DNA of 64,000 bases from Solen grandis (GCA_021229015.1 CM037792.1:1906070-1970069); one strand, 5' to 3'. Positions 24,497-35,960 are shown, counted from the first letter of the stretch. The notes: generated by a model not told the origin, from the sequence alone. Made by a program: numbers and translations.

Positions 24497-26081
24497 TTGT
24501 TTAATATCGTCATACGTGCCATAAACAGACGGGTATTTACAGTAATGATGCATCTCGTTGTGGCTCATCTCATTAGCAAAAAGCTGAAATGACACCTATG
24601 CCAAGTTATCTTTTGTGTACACAGGATAATTAAGTACTATATAGGGACCACATCCCGTAAGGACAGGGTCAAAAATTTATGTTATGTAACTTTTGTATCA
24701 ATCACCGGATCGTAGGACCACGAAGTGTGCCGAGTGCCTACGCCTGAGAAGAAAGTACATGAATCTAACACTTAAAATAAAATTTCAGAAACCAACTGAA
24801 TGTGTTAGTTGTGTTCAGAGAATTAGTTGGTGTTAGTTCAAATGTTCGGTAATTTGCTGAAACATCCTCTTCAATTTTAATAAATGAGTGTCAAAGGCTT
24901 GCATTGTGTTTTCATTCAAATTTTCGGTTGGTGATATTTCTCTTACATTATGATAACTACGACCTGCTATCATTTATACAACTAATTTCTTTGCTTCCCT
25001 CACATCTCTAATTTAAATGCCAATTAATTTCGTCCCATGGAAGGGAAACATAAAAACATCGAATCAAACAAGCAAATTAAATAACAAATTAAGAAAAACA
25101 AAAATTGCATTCAGTTTTTGTGATATATAATAAACCAGGCGAAAATATTTTACGACTTTTAAAGTTTTATCCCATACTAAAATAGACAGCTATGTTATTT
25201 GAACCAATATAATGAATCGGTGTTTTCTCACTTTCCAAACCTTTAATAACATATACAACGATATAATTAACATTTTAATAATTATGACATTTATTTAAAT
25301 TGTTGCGTAATTTCATAATATGAACCATTTGAACAGATTTAATATAACAATATAAATTAGAAAGATACGCACAGTCGTAATTCAAACACAACATTATAAG
25401 GAATTTCTTTTGAAATTTTTGCGTATTCCAGACATTTTACTAATTTGATACTTACCCTGCTATATTTGGTTAATCTGTGGTCAATATGATCAAGGGGTAG
25501 TAAACAGGACAACGATCTCAAAATTCATCAGATGGAAAATCTTCTACGATAAAGAAATACCCGTATTTTAATTCTTCTCCTTTCATAATTAGCATTATAA
25601 ATGTGCAAAGGATTTCCTATTTATTGGGCAAGCCCGACGATCGACAGCTCGGCTGATTTCCCCGTCGGACCTCTGTTATCACCCCACAGTCAAGATTTGA
25701 TTGGTGACCGCTAGGACGTAATTTGATTGGCCAGGAAGCGTGTCAGTAAGACCTATGCACACATGCAAATCTATTAACAATGTGTTGGTGTTTTGGTGGT
25801 CGGTTGTAAATTTTGAACAGAACAGAACAGAAATTTTGTTTTCGACATAAACTATACAGTTTCTAGTCGTAAATAATAATAAAAAAAAAAACATATACAT
25901 ACAATTTTCACGTGAACCATACAACGAACACTTCAAACATAAAATATTCATACCAAAAAGAATCAAAATCTGACGCTTTCCTTTCCCGACGACAATCAAA
26001 GTTAAATTAGATACAAGGAGTTGGACTAACACATATTTACTATATATTATTTTGGATAATTGCATTGCGAATTATAAAAGC
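24497..26081. other. Non-coding stretch without recognised genes
   Basis: AT-rich. No homology is recognised in the small minus-strand frames. Two identical TTTGATTGG nonamers (inverted CCAAT boxes) at 25696 and 25722 give a promoter-like look on the minus strand, but no transcript start can be assigned. Confidence 0.4.
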
Positions 26082-26805
26082 CTAATAAACATATTTAGAC
26101 AATCGTTTGATTACTGATGTATTAGAACACTGTAATAAATCAACAAACTTGAAGACACTTGGACGTCTATAGTAATTAGAATTAATATACTTTTTTCGAA
26201 TATTTTCATAAGTAAGTGTAGTACTATTTTCCAGATCACTTTTCCACTGCTGTTTAAAAACATCGAGTACCCGCTCTTTAAAATATATATGGAAAGTGTC
26301 TAAATTAACAAAATAGGGGCTTGTCCATACATAAGAGAATCCATAGTTGTCTAACAGCTGTTTCACATTACTAACCCAATTAACTTCCCCAGCATGACAA
26401 TCGCCTTATAACAGTTTATATAGTGTTTTATTAATATATTGTCTGAAGACACCACTTTGCACCAATACTTAATAATACGGAAAAATCTTAATACATACCA
26501 TGACTATCTACCAAACTCTCCATACACACCAACGCTCGTGGTAGATTTTCTAACGTTCAATAAAGATTTACAAAAATTCAAATGTACCCGTTCAATTTGT
26601 TTTGCTTTCCCAAACGCCCATATCTCACATGAATAGATCCTACAAAAGCACCAAAGAGATGGCACATTACCTTTGGGAATATACTATACTTACTAGTGTT
26701 ATATAATAAAATGTACAATGCTTTTAGGCTTTTTGAAGAAGTGCTATCTAGGCCAAAATCAGCATCCGTGACAAGGTATAGAGCTTCAGATTGCCAGGGA
26801 CACAT
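26082..26805 (-). pseudogene. Decayed LINE, C-terminal part of the reverse-transcriptase ORF
   Basis: Minus-strand pieces in shifting frames match the post-RT region of bivalve non-LTR retrotransposons. About 26805-26640 encodes text like KVMCHLFGAFVGSI; 26366-26082 encodes LLDNYGFSYVW, later NIRKKYI and YYRRPSVFKFVDLLQ, near the usual C-terminus. Between LENSTTLT and NIRKKYI a block present in relatives appears deleted. Stops and frameshifts interrupt the rest. It belongs to the same broad family as the element at 51545-54240. Dead copy; only the 3' end of the original element. Confidence 0.75.
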
Positions 26806-27126
26806 AATGGTAAATATTCTTGTCGTTTATGAGGTGTAAAAATATAGTGAGCTTAGAAGGATCTTTTTTACCAAGAAATTACTGCCAGTTGCCAAATCGT
26901 TACAAGATAATATTCATAATGAGTTCATCTTTCGTACGACTTATCAATAATGTTGCTTTTTTTTATTGCCACGACGATGCATTAGATACTTTTGGTGATC
27001 TGATTTTTTTTCTTTTCAATTAAGAACAATCAGATAATGTTTAAGCATATCAGCAATTATGAAATATAGTTATATGAAATTTATAAGAAGCATACCAATA
27101 ACTTGCTCTTCTAAAAAAATTTATCA

Positions 27127-27660
27127 TGTACATGGAGAGAGTGCAGAGAATCGAAGCCAGGAGTCAAGGTGTTGATTTGCCGCGAAAAAATGTGTGAAAG
27201 AGAAATGGTGCGCAAACTGAAATTTAAATTGAACAAAACTGAATTTTATATTCACGAGCAATTCCCGCCGGAGATTGTGGCCAAGCGGAAGAGGCTCATT
27301 CAGCTAAGGGAGGCCAAGGATAATGGCAAGGCTGCTTGGATTGTGTATGACACGCTATATGTCGACGGAAAGCCGCTGAAGACGGATTAGGGATTCGAGG
27401 GGGTTGGAATTAATGTAACTGTTTGGAACTGTAATGGATTTTCAGCTTGTAAAACTGTAAACTCTGACTTTCTTTCTTCCTTATCAAATAATGATATTAT
27501 CATATTATTAGAATCATGGACTTATGAATATTTTGATTTCAAATTAAATGATTATACGTGCTTAAATTATTATCGTAAGTTTAAACATAGAAGACTTGCA
27601 AGGAGAAATAATGTGGGGGGGGGATTACTATGTATATCAAGGACACATTGAAATCTCTAT
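27127..27660 (+). pseudogene. LINE fragment: end of ORF1 and start of the ORF2 endonuclease
   Basis: The frame 27169-27390 (73 codons) contains EREMVRKLKFKL, YIHEQFPPEIVAKRKRL and a conserved GK...YVDGK ending, like the C-terminal domain of LINE ORF1 nucleic-acid-binding proteins. After the TAG at 27388-27390 the same frame reads INVTVWNCNGFSACK, IIILLESW and on to a glycine run. This is the start of an apurinic-type endonuclease (WNCNG and ESW positions). A frameshift lies in the G run near 27614-27623; beyond it another frame reads ITMYIKDTLK. The element is broken soon after, near 27660. No RT follows. Confidence 0.75.
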
Positions 27661-28340
27661 GGACAAGATTCTTGACCCACGACCCCATGCCTTTGAGCCG
27701 AAATGCTTCAATGAGGGAGGAATGAAAAGCTTAAAGATTGTTGTATCAAGCGTGCAGTTGACCTAATTATCGTTCATGGGAAGGACCAGTATTAGACTCG
27801 CATCCCCCGTAAAGATTTCTCCCATACAGAACCATGGTCGGTAGCTGGGGCTCAAACCCTCAACCCTCAAAACCAGTATATACAGATCCGTGAAAATATT
27901 TCTTCTATATGACACATAATGCCAATAATACGAATTTTATGGCACTAGCTGCAAGGCTAATCCCGCTGTTGAGAGTTCTGATTCAGCTGGGGTACATTTT
28001 TGTAATACTAAATATCATTTCAATTTACTAATAAAAAATACAAAAAAAAATGAAAAAAGAAAAATATGTACATACATAGATATGTAAATGAAAGTAATTC
28101 ATAAGGTTATTTTCCTTGGCACAATACTTTAATGAAGTATTACATTTATATTATGGGGTTCTATTAAAATAACATTATTGGTTTTTATTAACTATTCTTG
28201 TGCGTTGTTTTCAATTTGAATCCTTTTGATTAAAATACATAATAATATTTACGTTAATCTTATCTGTAAGAGAGAGACCACTTTATGTAAGCCGTGCATT
28301 TTTTTTAATTTATACATGTATTGACATTTCTATTCTTGTT
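27661..28340. other. Non-coding stretch, likely further repeat remnants
   Basis: No coding similarity is seen. The sequence after 27660 changes character (GACCCACGACCCCATGCC...) and looks like a separate insertion. The remainder is AT-rich. Confidence 0.35.
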
Positions 28341-28641
28341 GTAGAGCGTCCGCTTCGGGAGCGGGAGGTCGTGGGTTCGATCCCCGGCCGCGACATACAC
28401 AAGTCGTAAAAATGGTTCTGTTATAGCTACCTTGCTTGGCGTTCAGCATTTAATGGTAGTTGCAGGACTGGTTGGCCCGGTGTCAGAATAATGTGACTGG
28501 GTTTGGTATCATGCCATATGTCTACGGCGTGATCCTGCAGTGTGGCAGCACTATATCTGTCTCATGTAGACATTGTCTCCAAATGACTGAAATACTGTCG
28601 GTGGGACGTAAAACAAAACAAACAAACAAACAAACAAACAA
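28341..28641 (+). mobile_element. tRNA-derived SINE, plus orientation
   Basis: Starts with a 5'-truncated tRNA-like head: GTAGAGCGTCCGCTTCGGGA, then B-box GGTTCGATCCC at about 28374. The body includes GGACTGGTTGGCCCGGTGTC and the tail motif ATGACTGAAATACTGTCG, ending in a (CAAA)n simple tail to 28641. The same family occurs inverted at 29148-29395. A functional tRNA gene is excluded because the acceptor stem and D-arm are incomplete. Confidence 0.8.
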
Positions 28642-29081
28642 TCTATTCTTGTGTGTTTGTTGTTTTAAATTTGATTCCTTTTTATTAAAACACATAATAA
28701 TATTTATGTTAATTTTATCTGTAAAAGAGAGATCGATTTATGTCTTGGCATGACCGTGTTTACGTTGTTCAAGGCACGCTTAAAACATTGGGTTTGATTT
28801 GATATTCGCTTATTATATTTACTATAATATGCTCAATAAATGCGATTGAAATTCATGCTAATCCCTGTCGCTCAATTGTTGTGTTGTTTACGGCAGTAAA
28901 GCTTAAAACATTTGAATGATTCGGATTAAAGGATCCGCTGATAGGCGGCAGTGGATGCTCTATCAACAGGGGTCTACTTGGGTGACAGGTCATTTGGCGA
29001 ACTTTATGTCAGTAAGGGGTTCACTTTGGGGATTTCCATTTCTGAGCACAAAAAACCCAACCAAGTCAATTTCACCTGCAA

Positions 29082-29106
29082 GGTGGGGGGCGGGGGGGGG
29101 GGGGTA
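29082..29106. repeat. G-run (potential G-quadruplex)
   Basis: A 25-bp guanine-rich tract interrupted only by one T or C, followed by GGTAGG. It could form a G-quadruplex or be a sequencing-sensitive homopolymer. Confidence 0.8.
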
Positions 29107-29147
29107 GGCTTGAACCCTTCACTCAGGCCTCCGGTGAATCCGGTCTA

Positions 29148-29395
29148 CGTAATTCAGATACAGTCCTGCCGCACTGCAGTATCACACCGTACACAAGTGG
29201 CATGATACCACATCCTGTCATATTATCCTGACACCGGGCCAACCAGTCCTGGAACTACCCTGTCCATACGCCGAGCACAAAGCAGGGAGCTACCAGTGCA
29301 TTTTAACGACTTTGGTGTATCGTGATCGGGGATCGAACCCACGACATCCCATTCCCGAGGCGGATGCTCTAACCACTCGGTCACCTTGGTTCGCT
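29148..29395 (-). mobile_element. tRNA-derived SINE, minus orientation
   Basis: Reverse complement starts at about 29395 with GGTGACCGAGTGGTTAGAGC, then CCGCCTCGGGAATGGGATG and B-box GGTTCGATCCCC. It continues with the body motif GGACTGGTTGGCCCGGTGTC shared with the copy at 28341-28641. Here the tRNA-like head is more complete. The 3' tail is truncated. Confidence 0.8.
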
Positions 29396-30689
29396 GCATG
29401 CGTCCCCAATATAAATCCTGGATCCGCAAAGGATCTTGAAATAATCTAATTGATATTCCCACAATAATAGAATTAATAGAATTTAAATCAATCCAAAAAT
29501 ATTATACCAGCTTCTTATTTAAAATATGATTGGAAGCTTTTGTAGCACATGTAGGCTACACTATGTTAATGAAATAAACATACGATGTACATGATTAAAA
29601 TAAATATTACATTTTCAAGAGCATAGTCCTACTCAACATTTAAAGATAAAGACTGCACTGTAGTTCTGCTGCTACTAAAACTAGTTAATATTTTTTGTTT
29701 GTTTTGTAAGTGAATGATTTACTATTTTCAATAGGATAGAACGAAGAGCAGCTGTCTAATTTCTAAACATTTTAGAGGAAAAAACTATATTCTAGCAAAA
29801 TCTGGCCTCTATCGTGGATTGGGCCCTGGAATCTTGGGTTAGCAGACCGACACACTATCCACTTCGCATGGCTGTTGAAACTACTTCTACACTTCAATCC
29901 AATCACTTCATTTCTACAAACATATGCAAGCCCCCCCCCCCCCCCCCCCCCCAAAGAGATGACCGTGATTTAATTAAATATTTTGATCGACAAATTATTG
30001 AATATGTTTGATATCAGATTAACGGATGTATAGTTAAGACCCCTGAAACACCAGAGAATGAGAGAGTAACTAATTAATGCCATTTTTACACTCTATCATA
30101 ATAATTTCCTAGCAATCGCGTTCAAATGTGTATATACCGATACATATTTATATTTGATATTTCAGATTACGCTGTCAGACACACAGACGATGGAAACACC
30201 AGGACAGTAACAGAGAAAAATCTGCTGCCTTAATTTCAGCTTCTGTGACATAATTGATTGGTTTGGGGGAGGGTGGTTGCCCTAACACCCCCATCGGAGT
30301 TTCGGAGTACCATAAAGCTAATCAAAGGACCATGAGCATGAGGTGACGATTTACGCCAAATGAAAAAGTATTCTGAGTTTTGTTTTCAGTTTTTCAAATT
30401 TTCTTTATATACCGGCCCGCTTAGAGCCTCAATTTTTTAGCAATCAACTTCATGTTAGCAATTATGGTAGAGGGCCATGAGGTGACCATTTGTGCCAAAT
30501 GAAATTAAATTCTGATCCTTTGTCTCAGAAGAGAATAATGTTAAAGTTAAAACAAAATCTAAATGGATCGAGTTTACCGTAGCAACTCTTGTGAATGGCC
30601 ATCCAAGGTACAACGATTCATCTTTTTTATTTACCTCTACATTTATTGTGCACCATGTGTATGTATTGAGTACTTTTTTTTACCTTCAC
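29396..30689. other. Non-coding stretch with a 22-C homopolymer
   Basis: No exon is recognised. It contains a run of 22 cytosines at 29931-29952. Phrases such as AGCATGAGGTGACGATTTACGCCAAATG near 30330 and GAGGTGACCATTTGTGCCAAATG near 30477 recur, pointing to a degraded interspersed repeat. Confidence 0.4.
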
Positions 30690-31215
30690 TTTAAATCATG
30701 TCAGGCAGGGTAAAACTATTTACTAAATATCTTCACCTTGTATTATTTTTCAGAGCAGGGTAAAAGGTTTTACCCTCAATTTGAATTATGGATCAGGATA
30801 GAGTAAAAATTGTAACCTTTATACAATGATTCAATGGTTTGGGCAGGGTAAATTTTTTATTTTACCTTCACTTTGAATCATTGGTTTGGGCAGGGTAAAT
30901 TTTTTTACCTTCACCTTGAATCATGGGTTTGGGCAGGGTAAATTTTTTACCTTTATCTTGAATCATTGGTTTGGGCAGGATAAAAATTTTACCTTTATAT
31001 TGAATCATTGGTTTTGGCAGGGTAAAAATGTTTACCTTTACTTTGATTCATTGGTTTGGGCAGAGTATTTTTATTTTGGGTAGGGTTAACATTTGTACCT
31101 TCATACTGAATCAATGGTTTGGTTTCAAATATTACCTTCACCTTAAATCATGGACTTGGGCAGGGTAAAAATGTTTACCTTCACTTTGAATCATTGGGAA
31201 AAAATAAATTACCTT
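30690..31215. repeat. Degenerate 42-47 bp tandem repeat
   Basis: About ten or eleven diverged copies of a unit containing TTTGGGCAGGGTAAA and TTTACCTTCACTTTGAATCA. Period varies from 42 to 47 bp. The array ends just before the element at 31330. Confidence 0.85.
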
Positions 31216-31329
31216 CACTTTAAAAAATAATTCCTTTATACTTAAAAAATAGCCGTAAAATGGCAATTTTCCTGCCCAAAATGAGGGATTTGGGGGATAA
31301 TTTCCTAATTTAAAAGGATCGAGGTCTAT

Positions 31330-32456
31330 ATACATAAAAGGCAAATTAGCCCTGTCACTGGCAGCCTTATTTTTTACGGATCGGAATTATTTAAGCAATC
31401 TTGGTAGATGGTTACCCAAGGAACATCTGTACGAAAACATTTTGAAATATGGCAAGTAGTTTTAAAGAAGATGATTTTTAAAGTTATATTTTTTTGCGTT
31501 GCAATGGGAACCAGAAATCCACACGGATCAAGTTTATTTTAGGATGTTTTGTGAAGGTTTACCCAATGATCACCCCTGCCAGGTTTAGTCAAATTCTGTC
31601 CAGCATATTCAGGGAAGATATCATTTTAAGGATTCACTGGCGGCCATGTTTTTTTTTACGGATCGGAATAATAGTAACAATCTTGGTAGATGGTTACCCA
31701 AGGAACATCTGTACCAAAACCTTTTGAAATCTGGCCAGTAGTTTTGAAGGAGATGATTTTTCAAAATTCATTTTTCCGTTTCCATGGCAACCAGAGTTCT
31801 ACATGGATCATGTTTATTTTAGAAAGTTTTGTGGATGTTCACCTAAGGATCATCCCTGCCAAGTTTAATCAAATTCTGCCCATCAGTTGAAGAGAAATGT
31901 TTTTTTAAATGTTTCACTATATACATTTAAGGCAAATTAGCCCCGCCCCTGGCGGCCATTTGTTTTACAGATCGTAGTAATTTTAGCAAACTTGGTAGAT
32001 GGTTACCCAAGGAACATCTGTACCAAAACATTTTGAAAACTGGCCAGCAGTTCTGAAGGAGATAATTTTTAGATTTTTCATATTTATTTCTTTCCGTTGT
32101 CATGACAACCAGAGTTTAACATGGATCAAGTTTATTTTAGCAACTTTTGTGAAGGTTCACCTAAGGATCATCCCTGCCAAGTTTAATTAATTCTGTTCAG
32201 CATATTCAGAGAAGATATCGTTTTAAGGTTTCGCTATATACATATAAGGCAAATTAGCCCCGCCCCTGGCAGCCATGTTTTTTTTACGGATATGAATAAT
32301 TTTAATCAATAATCAAATTCTGTCCAGTGGTTTCAGGGGAGATGTCGTTTTAAGTAAATTGTTTACGAAACACGACGGACAACGAACGACGCACGACGAC
32401 GGGCGCAGGGTGATCCTAATAGCTCAACAAGAGCACATTGTGCTCAGGTAAGCTAA
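31330..32456 (+). mobile_element. Helentron/HINE-like element A with a ~300-bp central repeat
   Basis: A central array of about 3.2 units of roughly 300 bp, recognised by CTTGGTAGATGGTTACCCAA at about 31400, 31683 and 31993 and by GGCAAATTAGCC. The 3' end at 32431-32456 is a hairpin (GAGCAC, three bases, GTGCTC), then AGGTAAG and CTAA. This is the Helitron-type 3' structure of a stem-loop before CTRR. Elements B and C share this end. The 5' boundary is not defined. It sits in an intron of the receptor gene, 34 bp from the transmembrane exon. Confidence 0.65.
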
Positions 32457-32490
32457 ATACAACAGTAAAAGTATATTAATCAATACGTAC

Positions 32491-32599
32491 CGGCAATGTT
32501 TTCGATAGAGGATGACCACTATGATGACGATGACGATAAGGAACAGTGGTCCAATGATGCCACCGATGATGACACCGTATGTCTTCTTGGAATAAACAG
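32491..32599 (-). CDS. Receptor transmembrane exon
   Basis: A minus-strand exon with acceptor TTATACAG before 32599 and donor GTACGT starting at 32490. It starts in phase 1 (last two bases of a codon) and ends in phase 2. The product contains a strongly hydrophobic helix, VIIGGIIGPLFLIVIVIIVV, followed by a basic stop-transfer segment LYRKHCR. It fits the membrane anchor of the F5/8C-EGF receptor upstream on the same strand, whose last EGF exon (34252-34386) ends in phase 1. The phase-2 exit implies cytoplasmic exons at lower coordinates that were not identified. Confidence 0.75.
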
Positions 32600-34251
32600 C
32601 TGTATAAGACAAGTGAAATCTTAGTACGTGTGGGTATATTTAAACGACGAATGTTTGCTACAGCTAACCGATGGATCAGTAATAGTTTTGCATGTATTAT
32701 AACATTATATTTTGTTAATCATTTTATCCGTATTATAACTATGTATGATTGATATACGAAATAGACGGTATGACAGATGCCACATATAATTTCTTTTATC
32801 CATCAAGAGTAAAAAAAAGATGCATATTCCTATATTTTCGTCACAGGGCGTTTTTTTCCAGTTTTGGGGAATGCGCCCTAGCCCTTTTTGTGGGGAAAAA
32901 AACCGCAATTTTCACAACTTTGGGGATTTATTCTCTCGTGAAAATTAGTTATCATTTAAAAAAAACCTCTATAAACAGGTTTAGATTATATGATTATATA
33001 TAATGTTAGCAGTTAGAAATGAAATAAGTAATAAATAAGCCTTAATACAGATGTTACAAAAAATTGCTCTAGTATTCATCATGTGTAACTTAATTTTTCA
33101 TGCTCCCTTAAAATGGAGTTAGCATCGCCGACTTTGATTGAGGTTAACCTATTGACTGAATCTTTTTCAATTACTCTTAAAACACTAAAATGAGATTGGG
33201 AAAGATGGGTTGATCAAGAAAATATCGTATCGTAGTCGATAACTTAGTTTGTACCACTCGCCCCCGTTTACCAAAACAGTTTGACTAGATCGTAAATCAG
33301 AGCTGTAACTTAACCAACGACTGTCTTGTGTTTCTACCAGCAATTAAATAATAATGATATCTATGAGTATCCTTCATTCACCCATACAGTGTAATTTGCT
33401 GAAAATCTGCTCAACACTTCAACACTGAAGTGTCAACTGTCAAAACTACCCCTACTGTTAAATACACAGGTGAAGGTCGTGCCGTAGACGGCTTATCAAT
33501 TTTTCTCGGTCCAGCGTATATCCACATGAGCAATGTTGACAACCAGTTTGACTGCTTAGGTAATTTACAAAAATAAAAATCATGCGTTGTTGATTTTTTC
33601 CCGTTATGCAGGATACAATTTAATGTGGAATTTTTCTGAGGAAGGGGAATTTTGGAGGATATTTTGGAGAAAAAAGGTGGTTAGGGGAAGTACTTGGGAC
33701 TTGGGGAAGTAGCCGGTAACAGGCTAAAGCAAAGAAGGGTAAAAAGGCCCTGCGTCATATTAATAAAAGAGCAGCAAGAAAAAAAACAACAACTAAAGAC
33801 CATAACACCGTTATTCTATCTAATTAGTCATATACGTATATAAACCTTTCATATGCATGCATCGTGTAATATCTGATATTATTTGAAATCCTTTGTAAGT
33901 TTCATTCTATTTTCACTTCATGCAATCGATGTGCATTGGGGTAAAATCTTTTACTTCATGAATATTCATGTACACATTCAAGACTTGATAGAAAAAATAA
34001 TATATTTTTCCGCTGTGCAGACTGAGCAGAACCTGAACTTCAATACTGAATGACCAAACAGAGAAAACCCTGATCAGATAGCTCATTGGTCTCTAAGTTT
34101 GCCAAATACACCATAGTAAGACTATATGAAGCAAAAGATTCATAGGAAACAATGAACTGAAAGTAGTTTTCAATAAAAGTCATGAAATGAATCGGATCGG
34201 TTTAGAGTTACATCTTCAAATTAATAATTTGATTGAAACTGAAATACCCAC
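32600..34251 (-). other. Receptor intron between EGF and transmembrane exons
   Basis: No EGF-like or F5/8C exon could be recognised here on the minus strand. A short plus-strand open stretch at about 33407-33580 has no supporting splice sites or family match. Confidence 0.5.
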
Positions 34252-34386
34252 CTTGATTACACCTTTGTCCAGTGTAGCCAGACAGACATACACCAGAGGG
34301 ACAATACCCGGTCTCTGTGTTACAAGTCGGTCCCGCACAGTGACAGTCGTGTTCACACATAGACCCATATGTTCCTTGTCGGCATT
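34252..34386 (-). CDS. EGF-like exon, cassette copy 1
   Basis: 45 codons, phase 1 to phase 1, acceptor CATCAG before 34386 and donor GTGGGT after 34252. It encodes an eight-cysteine MEGF/laminin-type EGF repeat (CRQGTYGSMC..., HC, then CPSGVC and GYTGQRC). It is the last extracellular exon seen before the transmembrane exon. Differs from copies 2 and 3 only by a synonymous change near GYTG. Confidence 0.85.
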
Positions 34387-34514
34387 CTGATGATCATAAA
34401 AATGAATCAAAATAAAAATGAAAGACAAAGAGGTAGTTCGTAAAGAAAATAATAACATCTATAGGCAGAATCACCACTGTCATATATTTGACATGGGGTT
34501 TGCAATAGACTTAC

Positions 34515-34709
34515 CACCGGTGTAGGCCTGTAGTTCACATACTGCAAGTGTCGTGAATCCCACATATAAGAGAGTGAGGTATCTAGCTTTAACAGGTCGA
34601 ACGAGCGTCTCATTAAAAACATTCGTATCCGTTTTGACAGTTGTGAAAACACGAACATAATCGTCTGAAGAGTTGTGAAGATACAATTTCACATCGTTTA
34701 TACCTTGCC
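34515..34709 (-). CDS. F5/8C (fucolectin-like) domain exon b, cassette copy 1
   Basis: 65 codons, phase 1 to phase 1, acceptor TTTTTTTCAG before 34709 and donor GTAAGT after 34515. It encodes the second half of a galactose-binding-like beta-sandwich: GINDVKLYLHNSS, later RYLTLLYVGF and AVCELQAYTGG, the usual domain end. Compared with copies 2 and 3 it has three amino-acid changes (Asp to Val in DDYxRV, and Leu-Glu to Val-Gly in LLYxxF). Confidence 0.85.
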
Positions 34710-35125
34710 CTGAAAAAAAGTCATAGTGGTTACTCTACTAAAATATGACACAAAACATGGTATGTGAAATATTTGATCAAGCTGTGTAAGTAATATGTTG
34801 TGTTTTTTTACAAGAAAAAGCATATGTTTTCTGTTGCATCGAATAATTTTATTTTCCACTCGACAAAATTCTTGGTTGACGTTCAAAGGTTTTTACAATA
34901 ACTCTAATGGATGAGGACATTTCTTGTCAGGTATCATTGTAAAAGATGTTTATTTAAGAATTCGGAAGTTAAATTCAGCTGGTGGTATGTTTTTTGATAA
35001 GTTCATTGTCGGGCTGCTTACAGTGGCCTATAAATCGATAGATGTAAATGCATGTCAATGAAGACTGTTAGACAAATGTCCGGAACTAGTTACATAGTTC
35101 ATATAAACAACACTGTATAGTCTAC

Positions 35126-35350
35126 CTTGTCCCGATTTCCAGTATATTATGATATCGAAAATCATGTAAATGCTTCCAAAGTCTATCCGAAGCCATGGAC
35201 TCAGTTCCCTTTGAGTCGCAGCACAACACTGACACGCCTGGTCATCGAGATCCTCCGGGATAATTCCATCCACCGCATTGCCGGGTCCCCAATCAGTCCA
35301 GGATAGGACTGAACTCATGCTGACACTGGCTTTGTATGCTACGTTGGTGC
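35126..35350 (-). CDS. F5/8C (fucolectin-like) domain exon a, cassette copy 1
   Basis: 75 codons, phase 1 to phase 1, acceptor GCTAAG before 35350, donor GTAGAC after 35126. First half of the domain: NVAYKASVSMSS, GNAVDG, a cysteine cluster CQCC, then SPWLRIDFG, which corresponds to the NPWWRVDLG signature of fucolectin/F5-8C domains. Carbohydrate or glycan binding is inferred from the family; ligand residues cannot be assigned. Protein identical in the three copies. Confidence 0.85.
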
Positions 35351-35960
35351 CTTAGCATTTGGAAGAAATATACAACGTAAGGAATTCAAGTTTCTATAAG
35401 TATTTTCAATTAAAATATATTACAATTATCCTAGTATGATTAAACTTGAATACATACAAACAGAGGGAAGAAACGGGAAAGTGTCAAAATCGGCCTGTGT
35501 GACTGGCTTTGAACTCTTACCACCCAGCGTGGATGAATTTATGTAACGTCGGGTTTTTCCATAAACTTTTTTTTTTAAAAACTACAGTTCTTATATATAT
35601 TTTATTATTGATATTAAAAAAATATAGTTTCGCGATTCTAAATAGGTCTTGCTTTTTTAAAAACATTTATATTAGCTGAGATATCGTGCATTTTGTACCT
35701 TAAATATAACACATTTCCGACTGGAAACAGCTGATAAACGATCGGAATCCCTTTAAAATCGATCGAATTTACCTGTCGAGATAAAACGATCGAAAACAAC
35801 TAACCTCTACCTCCTATCGGAAAAAAACGATCGTTTTGTTCCGAGCGTTCATATTCAGTCGAATAAAATCGAACATTAGACGGGTTTTATTAGGAAAATG
35901 TTTGATCGTTTTAGAGTCACATCTTCAAATTAATAATTTGTTTGAAACTGAAATACCCAC

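Noticed and set aside
25679..26065. 128-codon minus-strand frame with hydrophobic stretches
   Set aside because: Adjoins a decayed LINE; AT-rich hydrophobic text expected by chance, no signal of selection visible.
28341..28395. tRNA gene
   Set aside because: A- and B-box-like sequence is present, but the acceptor and D stems do not close and the sequence continues into a SINE body with a simple-repeat tail.
33407..33580. Plus-strand open stretch containing GRAVDG, reminiscent of F5/8C AVDG
   Set aside because: Opposite strand to the receptor, lacks the PWxRVDLG motif and cysteines, and has no usable splice sites.
34216..34458. 80-codon minus-strand frame repeated at 35925 and 37634
   Set aside because: It overlaps the EGF exons in the wrong frame; the correct frame has the eight-cysteine pattern and proper splice sites.
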